Origin: an uncultured Desulfobacterales bacterium
GTDB lineage: Bacteria; Desulfobacterota; Desulfobacteria; Desulfobacterales; UBA11574
Direction: 5' to 3'
Assembly: GCA_937925895.1 (NCBI GenBank)
Contig: CALANC010000202.1
Span: 1-5,625, forward strand
Length of the DNA stretch: 5,625 nt
The position numbers and the translations under genes were made by a program. Below, piece by piece: positions 1-5,146 of this stretch; position 1 is the first letter of the stretch, and the number at the start of each line of letters is the position of its first letter. The notes below the pieces were generated by a model that saw only the letters and a list, made by a program, of their open reading frames with translations, did no database searches and was not told the DNA's origin.

Positions 1-296
1 GTATATTTTAAGGATTTTCGGAAGCGAGCCGCAGCGAGCCACATGCTGAAAAACAAACAGATCCCCAGAATGGTGGGATATAAAATACTTGAGATCCCGA
101 CGGAATAACCGAGCTCCCCGACGCCCACGGTGACCCCCGAGCCGACCAAAGTGGCGGCAATACTCAGGGTTGCCATCCATGCCGGCATCTTTCTTCCGGC
201 AAGCGCGTAATCTTCCGAGCTTTTGGTACGCAATTTGCCGGCAAATCCCAATAACATACACACAGATAAATAGACGATTACGATTGACAGAGTCAT
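1..296 (-). CDS. Sodium:solute symporter family protein, N-terminal part (cut by window edge)
   Basis: Only the first 98 codons are present; the gene continues past the left edge. The protein begins MTLSIVIVYLSVCMLLGF, a first membrane helix at about residues 2-20. The loop SSEDYALAGRKMPAW (26-40) and the helix SIAATLVGSGVTVGVGE (45-61) follow, then GYSVGIS and another hydrophobic helix (about 70-90). A 'DY.LAGR.MP.W' loop leading into a Gly/Ser/Thr-rich broken helix is the hallmark of the SSS/SSF (LeuT-fold) sodium-coupled symporters. The substrate cannot be told from this part; organic acids, amino acids, sugars and betaines all occur in the family. The ATG at 296 is the only in-frame start, because a stop lies at 314-312. 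The upstream Shine-Dalgarno is weak (AGG five bases before the ATG). It is divergent from the Fe-S protein gene across a 305-bp control region with three shared dyads, so common regulation is inferred. Confidence 0.85.
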   Translation of the reverse strand, partial: MTLSIVIVYLSVCMLLGFAGKLRTKSSEDYALAGRKMPAWMATLSIAATLVGSGVTVGVGELGYSVGISSILYPTILGICLFFSMWLAAARFRKSLKY

Positions 297-344
297 ACCA
301 GCCTGCTGGCTTTAGTGATTATTAGTGCTTTTTTTGCGCACGTC

Positions 345-361
345 ATACCACGATGTGGCAT
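345..361. promoter_or_regulatory. Candidate operator 1 (dyad, one mismatch)
   Basis: The site reads ATACCAC-GAT-GTGGCAT, a 7-bp inverted repeat around a 3-bp centre with one arm mismatch (C for T in the right arm). It matches the two sites further right. It lies about 50 bp upstream of the symporter start codon, so it is placed to act on that gene. The regulator is unknown; a homodimeric helix-turn-helix protein is the natural expectation. Confidence 0.55.
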
Positions 362-464
362 AGATTTCAATGGAAAAATTATTCCATAAATTTTCTGTTT
401 CTAATCCATTAACCTATGAAATGCTGGATACCTCCTTTTGGTGATAGGGAAATCTATTTTCTAT

Positions 465-494
465 AGTATATACTACATTGTGGTATATTAATAA
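465..494 (-). promoter_or_regulatory. Weak candidate promoter for the symporter
   Basis: Read on the minus strand, TTATTA (494-489), an 18-base spacer and TATACT (470-465) resemble sigma-70 -35 and -10 elements. The -10 is good (five of six consensus bases) and the -35 poor. Operator 2 fills the spacer, which would fit repression. This would give a leader of more than 150 bases before the symporter ATG. Such matches are common by chance in A/T-rich sequence. Confidence 0.25.
469..487. promoter_or_regulatory. Candidate operator 2 (longest dyad)
   Basis: TATACTAC-ATT-GTGGTATA is a 19-bp dyad with 3-bp centre in which seven of eight arm positions pair; the core TACTAC-N3-GTGGTA is shared with operator 3. 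It sits near the middle of the divergent region, overlapping the weak leftward promoter candidate and lying about 40 bp upstream of the rightward one. Its centre is 67 bp from that of operator 3, so one regulator could bind both sites. Confidence 0.6.
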
Positions 495-503
495 CCAGAG
501 CTT

Positions 504-521
504 GTCAAATACGAATTTGAC
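504..521. repeat. 7-bp perfect inverted repeat
   Basis: GTCAAAT-ACGA-ATTTGAC has perfect 7-bp arms around four bases. It lies between operators 2 and 3 and its right arm overlaps one of the candidate -35 elements. It has no run of T typical of an intrinsic terminator and its stem is A/T-rich, so a second type of protein binding site is more likely than an RNA hairpin. It could also be chance. Confidence 0.35.
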
Positions 522-556
522 TTTTGGTTGACATATGTACTACAAAGTGGTACCGA
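517..556 (+). promoter_or_regulatory. Candidate sigma-70 promoter of the Fe-S/cytochrome operon
   Basis: Two overlapping readings are possible. A perfect TTGACA (528-533) with 17-base spacing leads to a poor -10, TACCGA (551-556). Alternatively TTGACT (517-522) with 18-base spacing leads to TACAAA (541-546). In either case operator 3 covers the spacer or the -10 element, the classical position for a repressor. Which start is used cannot be decided from sequence. Confidence 0.45.
537..553. promoter_or_regulatory. Candidate operator 3 over the operon promoter
   Basis: GTACTAC-AAA-GTGGTAC is a 17-bp dyad with six of seven arm positions paired and the same TACTAC-N3-GTGGTA core as operator 2. 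It overlaps the core promoter of the rightward operon and ends about 50 bp before the ATG at 602. Binding there would be expected to block transcription of the Fe-S/cytochrome operon. Confidence 0.6.
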
Positions 557-601
557 TCATAAAAACGGTCTGTCGGTGTTAGCCAGGGAAGGGAAAATTA
601 A

Positions 602-1852
602 ATGACAGAAAAACCTTTTGATTTTACGGAGGGGCTCACCAAAAAGGAGCTTATCGAACTGGACGCCTGTACGCGTTGTAATGAATGTCTGGCCTGGTGT
701 CCGGTCCAGGATGTTACCGACGACCCCAATATATCGCCGCCGGCCAGAATACATGCCTATAAAGGTTATATTGAACAAACGCACACGCTGAAAGGCAGAT
801 TGTTTTCTTCTAAAAAAGTGAGTACAGCAGAGCTGAAGAATTTTAAAGATTCTTTATGGAAATGTGCTCTTTGCGGAACCTGTGGTGAGGTTTGTACCGT
901 GGGTATCGACACCAAAAAATTGTGGTGGAGCGTTCGTCGTAAGATCGCGGCGTCAGAGGTGGGGTGCCCCGAGGTACTTGAAAAAGGGCCTTTACAAAAC
1001 TACCATAAACTGCGCTCTCCTTTTCCCTTTGAGCTAGCCCACAAATATAAGATCTGGTTTCCCGATGATGTCGAAATGGCCGATAAAGCCGAGATCGGCT
1101 ATTATGAAGGCTGCGGCTGCGCCTGGGATTCACCCCAGATGGCCGAGGGTGCGGTGCGTCTGCTCGATGCTGCCGGGCCCTTTACCATGCTGGATCCCGA
1201 TAAGTCATGGTGCTGCGGTTTCCCCCAGGCGGCCGGCAGTGGAGAATGGAGCATTATGGCGGAGCTGGCAAACCACATGGTCAAGGCCTTTAGTGATAAA
1301 GGCATTAAGCGTCTGGCCGTTTCATGCCCCATGTGCCTTGATATAATGAAGTATCTCTGGCCTTATTTTTATGGTGATGAGCTTCCTTTTGAAGCCATGG
1401 CGACCGTGGAACTTTTGGCCGATCTGGTAGAAGAAGGAAAGTTGGAATTCAGCAAACCCGTTGAAGAAACTGTGACCTATCATGATCCATGTGCAATGGC
1501 CAGACCCTTTATGGGAAAGCCTATCCTGGAACCGCCGCGCAAGCTGTTAAACGCGGTGCCGGGAATGAGATTAATAAATATGGAAAGACACGGCAAATTG
1601 AGCAGGTGTTGCGGCGGTTCAGCCGGTGAGAGAGCGGTCAATCCAGACATTTCAGCCAATATCGCCAGGAAATTGTTTATGGAAGCCAAGCAGACAGGTG
1701 CCGATACCGTGCTGACCAACTGCCCGGTTTGCTATCTTAATCTTGCCACCAGGACCCATACGACACCCCACCCCGTGGTCGAAGAATGGCGTGCTTATGA
1801 GGATGCGCTTAAGATCAACGACATAACCCAATACCTGGCCGCCCTGTTGTAA
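602..1852 (+). CDS. HdrD/DsrK/TmcB-like Fe-S protein with two CCG domains
   Basis: This 416-residue, probably cytoplasmic protein has no membrane segment. Its N-terminal ferredoxin-like part carries two [4Fe-4S] motifs: C23-x2-C26-x2-C29-x3-C33-P and C88-x2-C91-x2-C94-x3-C98. Two complete CCG (cysteine-rich) domains follow: C171, C204-C205-G, C242-P-M-C245, and C297, C336-C337-G, C374-P-V-C377. Such domains bind the noncubane clusters of heterodisulfide reductase subunits HdrB and HdrD; that is family knowledge. The length fits HdrD (about 400 residues). Relatives include DsrK, TmcB and HmcF of sulfate reducers, all cytoplasmic partners of a membrane cytochrome b subunit, and such a subunit is encoded two genes downstream. 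The natural substrate is unknown; thiol/disulfide or cofactor reduction is inferred. A GGGAAGGG stretch (586-593) eight bases before the ATG is a modest ribosome binding site. First gene of a three-gene operon. Confidence 0.88.
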   Translation: MTEKPFDFTEGLTKKELIELDACTRCNECLAWCPVQDVTDDPNISPPARIHAYKGYIEQTHTLKGRLFSSKKVSTAELKNFKDSLWKCALCGTCGEVCTVGIDTKKLWWSVRRKIAASEVGCPEVLEKGPLQNYHKLRSPFPFELAHKYKIWFPDDVEMADKAEIGYYEGCGCAWDSPQMAEGAVRLLDAAGPFTMLDPDKSWCCGFPQAAGSGEWSIMAELANHMVKAFSDKGIKRLAVSCPMCLDIMKYLWPYFYGDELPFEAMATVELLADLVEEGKLEFSKPVEETVTYHDPCAMARPFMGKPILEPPRKLLNAVPGMRLINMERHGKLSRCCGGSAGERAVNPDISANIARKLFMEAKQTGADTVLTNCPVCYLNLATRTHTTPHPVVEEWRAYEDALKINDITQYLAALL

Positions 1853-1869
1853 AATTAGGAGAAAAGACA

Positions 1870-2121
1870 ATGCTGTGCAAAGTACATCTCGAGGGTTTTA
1901 CACCCGCGGAAAAGGAGATATTGGATATGACCTTTTTCCATCCCTATGACAAACTCGAGGCGCATGATGGAAAGTTGATAATGAATTACGGCAGTGGCCG
2001 GCTCTGTCCGGGAACCAATGATTTTGGGGAAAATTGCAAAAACTGCAGATATGTTCCCTTTGTGGTTCGAAAAATACTGCGGCGTCAGGAAAATTTTGTA
2101 TTCGGCGGAAAACCCGTGTAA
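1870..2121 (+). CDS. Small four-cysteine protein of unknown function
   Basis: I do not recognise this 83-residue protein. It is soluble, with no signal peptide or membrane helix. It has four cysteines, C3, C46, C56 and C59, the last three in LCPGT...GENCKNCRY, enough for one metal or Fe-S site if C3 takes part. The C-terminal third is basic (VVRKILRRQ). It lies 17 bases after the Fe-S protein and 23 bases before the cytochrome-like gene, so it is very likely co-translated with them. A role as accessory subunit, maturation factor or electron-transfer link is inferred from position alone. A good ribosome site, AGGAG (1857-1861), stands eight bases before the ATG. A second, AAGGAG (1912-1917), stands nine bases before an in-frame ATG at 1927. 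A shorter 64-residue form without C3 is therefore possible. Confidence 0.75.
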   Translation: MLCKVHLEGFTPAEKEILDMTFFHPYDKLEAHDGKLIMNYGSGRLCPGTNDFGENCKNCRYVPFVVRKILRRQENFVFGGKPV

Positions 2122-2130
2122 TCGTGTAAC

Positions 2131-2139
2131 GAGAGGGGG
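2131..2139 (+). promoter_or_regulatory. Ribosome binding site fixing the cytochrome-like gene start
   Basis: GAGAGGGGG lies immediately upstream. An in-frame GTG at 2139 overlaps its last base and cannot use it, whereas the ATG at 2145 is about eight bases from the GAGAGG core. The ATG is therefore the better start. Confidence 0.6.
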
Positions 2140-2144
2140 TGCCA

Positions 2145-3011
2145 ATGGCGGTGGAATTTTGGAATATTCCCGATGGCTTGATTAAGGTCTTCTATGCATT
2201 TGCAGGTCTGACGGTTATCATATTTGTCTTGGGATTCTGGGGTAAGATCAGAATCTGGAGCAAAGGGATGGATGCCGATCAAGAGTTAAAGGGCATGGGC
2301 CCTGCTGGGCTCGTCTGGTTGAGCATCATCAAATTTTTCTCGTCCGACTGTATATTTGCAAAACGTGTTTTTCCCAGGAGTGTGATCAGAGGACTGATGC
2401 TCATGGGAATTATGTGGGGGTTTACCATCCTTTTTTTGGGTACCGCCGGCAGAAGCCTGAACTATTATATTGTGCAATTTCTGGAAGGCGGGATATGGCT
2501 TCTTTTCTCCCTGATTCTCGATACAGCCGGATTCCTGCTGCTTGTTGGCATCGGCTTTGGACTTTACAGGAAATATATCGGCAAACCGGAGCGGATGGTA
2601 AAAAACGCTCAGGACGGGATCCTGTTGGGGCTTCTTTTTTTGGTGGTTATTTCCGGATTTCTCGTTGAAGGCATCCGGATAGCCGTTTTAAACCCACCTG
2701 CAGCGGATTGGTCCCCCGTTGGTTTTGTTTGCGGCACGATGATCAAAGCGCTGGCCGGAACAGAAGCGCTAAAGTCCCTTTACGTGGTTGTTTGGGCGAT
2801 CCACTTTCTTTTTGCTTTTTCTTTTATTGCTTATATCCCCTTTTCGAAATATGAACACATATTTGCAGCCCAGATTTCCAACTATCTATTTCAAGAAAAA
2901 TGGAAGAAAAAAGAGATTCCACGTGATTGGGTTTTCCAGGAAGAGATCGCTCAGCGCAGGCAGGCGCGGCAGAATGCGGCCCATCCACAACCTGAAAACA
3001 AAACAACTTAA
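2145..3011 (+). CDS. NarI/DsrM/HdrE-like membrane cytochrome b subunit, helix-2 histidine missing
   Basis: This 288-residue protein has about five membrane helices (near 11-32, 82-101, 111-140, 156-178, 210-234) and a charged cytoplasmic tail, the shape of the NarI-like subunits of HdrDE, DsrMK and Tmc complexes. Family relatives pass electrons between quinone or periplasmic carriers and a cytoplasmic CCG protein through b hemes. In helix 5, H220 and H238 are 18 residues apart, the same spacing as NarI H187 and H205, in WAIHFLF...FSKYEHIF. No histidine occurs in residues 1-219, although helix 2 normally supplies the opposing ligands; its segment reads RGLMLMGIMWGF (82-93). Heme content is therefore doubtful, or methionines M85, M87 or M90 may serve as ligands. 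The start is ATG 2145 because of the purine-rich site just upstream; GTG 2139 would add two residues. Last gene of its operon. Confidence 0.8.
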   Translation: MAVEFWNIPDGLIKVFYAFAGLTVIIFVLGFWGKIRIWSKGMDADQELKGMGPAGLVWLSIIKFFSSDCIFAKRVFPRSVIRGLMLMGIMWGFTILFLGTAGRSLNYYIVQFLEGGIWLLFSLILDTAGFLLLVGIGFGLYRKYIGKPERMVKNAQDGILLGLLFLVVISGFLVEGIRIAVLNPPAADWSPVGFVCGTMIKALAGTEALKSLYVVVWAIHFLFAFSFIAYIPFSKYEHIFAAQISNYLFQEKWKKKEIPRDWVFQEEIAQRRQARQNAAHPQPENKTT

Positions 3012-3056
3012 TGCCACGAGCGCAATTTCTGATCCTTTAGAATGACAAGGTGCCGA

Positions 3057-4019
3057 TTACGTATAGAATTTAACGGCAGCTGTTATGCCCCACAAAATAC
3101 CCAGCCATAATAAAGAAGACAACATCATTATATCGCACGCTTTTTTGATATGCGCAATTCTGGCTTCCCCGAAGCGGACGCCAATGTAGGGTTTGTCTAC
3201 CCGCTTTCCATTGTAATAGTTGGGGCCGTTGAGTTTAACTGTAAGGGCGCCGGCAAATGCTGCTTCCGGCAACCCGGCATTCGGACTTGAATGGTTGGAT
3301 CCCTCCAGGACAGCAGTTTTAACCGAGAGCAAGCCTTTGCCTGCAAGAATCTGAGATGCAATGGCTATCAGCGGTATGGATAGTCGCGCCGGTATATAGT
3401 TTAAAACATCATCAAACCGCGCAGAAGCTTTTCCGAAATTGATGTATTTTTCATTTTTATACCCTACCATTGAATCCAGTGTGTTCACCATCTTGTAAGC
3501 CATTGCCAGAGGGGCGCCACCAATGGCCGCAAAGAACAGCGGTGAGATGACGCCGTCCATTAAATTTTCAGCTACCGTTTCTACTGCGGCTCTTGCAATC
3601 CCATCTTCTTCATATTTATCGACATCACGGCCGACAATTAAAGCAACTCTTTTTCTGGCGCTCGCGACATTTTTTTGCACAAGACTACGGCTGACCTCCA
3701 TGGCAGCGTCTTTTAAAGATCGGGCCGAGATACAATAATAGATAAAGGTGATCTCCAGGCCGATTTTTAGCAGTGGATGCAGGCCATTGGCGACTGCAAG
3801 TGACAAAGCGGTCAGGCTCCAAGCGCTGATAACGAGGCTCATGGCAAACAGCAACCCGTTAAACGCTGATTGCAGCGGTATCTTCCGGAAAAGAGGTTCG
3901 AGTGTTTCGATGGTCTTTCCCATCCAGCGTATGGGGTGCGGCAGGTATTGGGGGTCGCCTAGGAGAATATCTAAAAAAAAAGCCGTCGGAAGAGCATATA
4001 ATGATGGGAGCAAATCCAT
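3057..4019 (-). CDS. cbiB: Adenosylcobinamide-phosphate synthase CbiB
   Basis: CbiB is an integral membrane enzyme that joins aminopropanol phosphate (or aminopropanol) to the propionate side chain of adenosylcobyric acid, giving adenosylcobinamide phosphate. The 320 residues match the family's usual length. The N-terminal signature DILLGDPQYLPHPIRWMG (17-34) is present. Further conserved blocks are the VGRD segment, RAAVETVAEN followed by DGVISPLFF, IGGAPLAMAYKMVNTLDSMV with GYK, SARFDDVLNYIPARL, and a late NAG.PEAAFAGAL. The ATG overlaps the stop of cobD in a TAATG, so translation is coupled. It is the last gene of the leftward cobS-cobD-cbiB run. In Pseudomonas nomenclature this protein is called CobD, a frequent source of confusion with its neighbour. 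Confidence 0.95.
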   Translation of the reverse strand: MDLLPSLYALPTAFFLDILLGDPQYLPHPIRWMGKTIETLEPLFRKIPLQSAFNGLLFAMSLVISAWSLTALSLAVANGLHPLLKIGLEITFIYYCISARSLKDAAMEVSRSLVQKNVASARKRVALIVGRDVDKYEEDGIARAAVETVAENLMDGVISPLFFAAIGGAPLAMAYKMVNTLDSMVGYKNEKYINFGKASARFDDVLNYIPARLSIPLIAIASQILAGKGLLSVKTAVLEGSNHSSPNAGLPEAAFAGALTVKLNGPNYYNGKRVDKPYIGVRFGEARIAHIKKACDIMMLSSLLWLGILWGITAAVKFYT

Positions 4020-5146
4020 TATCGACCCGCACTAATTTCCATTTTGGATTTCCATATCCTGTCGCCCCTGGTCCGGGCCATTTTTGATAGCTTTGCGGCC
4101 AGCATATTATTGGCTTCAGGTGTTTTCAGCGAAATTCGGATAAATTGGTTGGAAAGCCCGTTAAAGTTATGGCAATTTCTGATCAGAATTTTGTCCTGGG
4201 CCAGTTGATTGATAACATCTTCGGCCTGAAGGCCATACGGCAGCCCCGCCAGTATAAAATTCGTCGTGCTCGGAAACAGTTGAATATCTGAAAAATCCTT
4301 GGCGGCATCTAAAAACCGGCGTCGTTCAGCCTGAATATGGCGTTGTGTTTTTTGAATGAATACATCGGCGCCATTCTCAATGGCCGTCAGTTTTCGAACA
4401 GCGAGTTGGGCTAGGCTGTTGACACTCCAAGGCTGGAGGAAACGCTGGAATTTTTTTATAATTTCAGCCGCCGAAATAACAAACCCAATTCGCAAGCCGG
4501 GGATGGCAAATATCTTTGAAATCGAGGATAAGACCAACAGGTTGCCGGAATCCAATTTGCGCAGACTTAGCGCTTCCCCGCCCGGGACAAATGGCAGATA
4601 GGATTCGTCGATGATAAAATAAATTCCTGGATATGACCGGCACAAATATTTAAGCTCATGCGGCGATATCAGCGATCCGGTCGGGTTGTTAGGATTACAG
4701 ATAAAGACGGCATTTACTTTATCCAGCTGGGTTTTAATCTGATTGATATCGATCTGGAATTTTTTTGACGCTTCAGCAAAGGCAAAGGTGGTCTTGACAT
4801 TATGCAAATGGCAGGCATCTGCATAATCCGAATAGGTCGGACCGACAATTAAGGCACGCCTTATTTCAAGTGCCTGGGGAATTGAATATATAATCTGAGT
4901 CGTGCCATTGCCTGCCAGGACTCGTTTTGGATCGATGCGGCAGCTGTCGGCAAAACGTTCTGAGGCCTCTCTGCCGTCCACCTCCGGAAAAAAACCGACC
5001 GCATCGATATGGTGTTTTAGATAACGGATTAAATCCGGGGGAGGGCCCAGCGGGTTGATGTTGCTGCTCATGTCAATGATTTCCTGCCGAGAACAGCCCA
5101 GTTCCCGCGCCAATTCCATACTGTTGCCACCGTGTCCGTGTAACAT
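4019..5146 (-). CDS. cobD: L-threonine-O-3-phosphate decarboxylase (CobD/CobC), PLP-dependent
   Basis: This enzyme decarboxylates L-threonine phosphate to (R)-1-amino-2-propanol phosphate, the linker attached by CbiB. It is a fold-type I PLP enzyme related to histidinol-phosphate aminotransferase. Counting from the start chosen here (375 residues), the sequence shows N-terminal HGHGGN, SSNINPLGPP (27-36), GNGTTQ in the cofactor phosphate region, CNPNNPTG (150-157), the PLP-ring aspartate in IDESY (D180), the Schiff-base lysine K211 in SSISKIFAIPGLRIGF, and a C-terminal FIRIS with carboxylate-binding Arg (R337). Histidinol-phosphate aminotransferase is the main alternative, but the HGG N-terminus and the position between cobS and cbiB decide for CobD. 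The start is ATG 5146 and not 5152, because GGAGG (5157-5153) directly abuts the 5152 ATG but is six bases from 5146. Both ends of the gene are TAATG overlaps. Confidence 0.93.
   Translation of the reverse strand: MLHGHGGNSMELARELGCSRQEIIDMSSNINPLGPPPDLIRYLKHHIDAVGFFPEVDGREASERFADSCRIDPKRVLAGNGTTQIIYSIPQALEIRRALIVGPTYSDYADACHLHNVKTTFAFAEASKKFQIDINQIKTQLDKVNAVFICNPNNPTGSLISPHELKYLCRSYPGIYFIIDESYLPFVPGGEALSLRKLDSGNLLVLSSISKIFAIPGLRIGFVISAAEIIKKFQRFLQPWSVNSLAQLAVRKLTAIENGADVFIQKTQRHIQAERRRFLDAAKDFSDIQLFPSTTNFILAGLPYGLQAEDVINQLAQDKILIRNCHNFNGLSNQFIRISLKTPEANNMLAAKLSKMARTRGDRIWKSKMEISAGR

Larger units (their letters stand above)
297..601. other. Divergent intergenic control region
   Basis: These 305 bases separate the symporter (leftward) from the Fe-S protein gene (rightward). 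They hold three copies of a TACYAC-N3-GTGGTA dyad, a candidate promoter facing right, a weaker candidate facing left, and an A/T-rich 7-bp inverted repeat. The region is visibly richer in A and T than its flanks. Two tiny plus-strand reading frames start in it (ATG at 353 and at 370; the second encodes 24 residues and ends at 444). Neither has a ribosome binding site, and I do not regard them as genes. Confidence 0.8.

Noticed and set aside
298..309. CCAGC-CT-GCTGG palindrome just upstream of the symporter ATG
   Set aside because: The two-base loop is too tight for a good RNA hairpin and it does not resemble the other operators; it could mask the weak ribosome site but nothing else supports this.
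370..444. A 24-residue plus-strand frame starting ATG at 370 in the control region
   Set aside because: No ribosome binding site, it lies in A/T-rich sequence between the operators, and it resembles no protein I know; short open frames are expected there by chance.
843..1133. A 96-codon minus-strand frame inside the Fe-S protein gene, and similar long frames opposite or within the other genes
   Set aside because: They lie within clearly conserved genes in other frames, have no family features and no supporting ribosome sites; they are shadows.
2139..2144. GTG start for the cytochrome-like gene, adding two residues
   Set aside because: The GTG overlaps the purine-rich ribosome site itself; the ATG at 2145 has normal spacing.
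3012..3056. Hairpin TTCT...AGAA as a bidirectional terminator
   Set aside because: The stem is only four A/T-rich pairs and no T-run follows.
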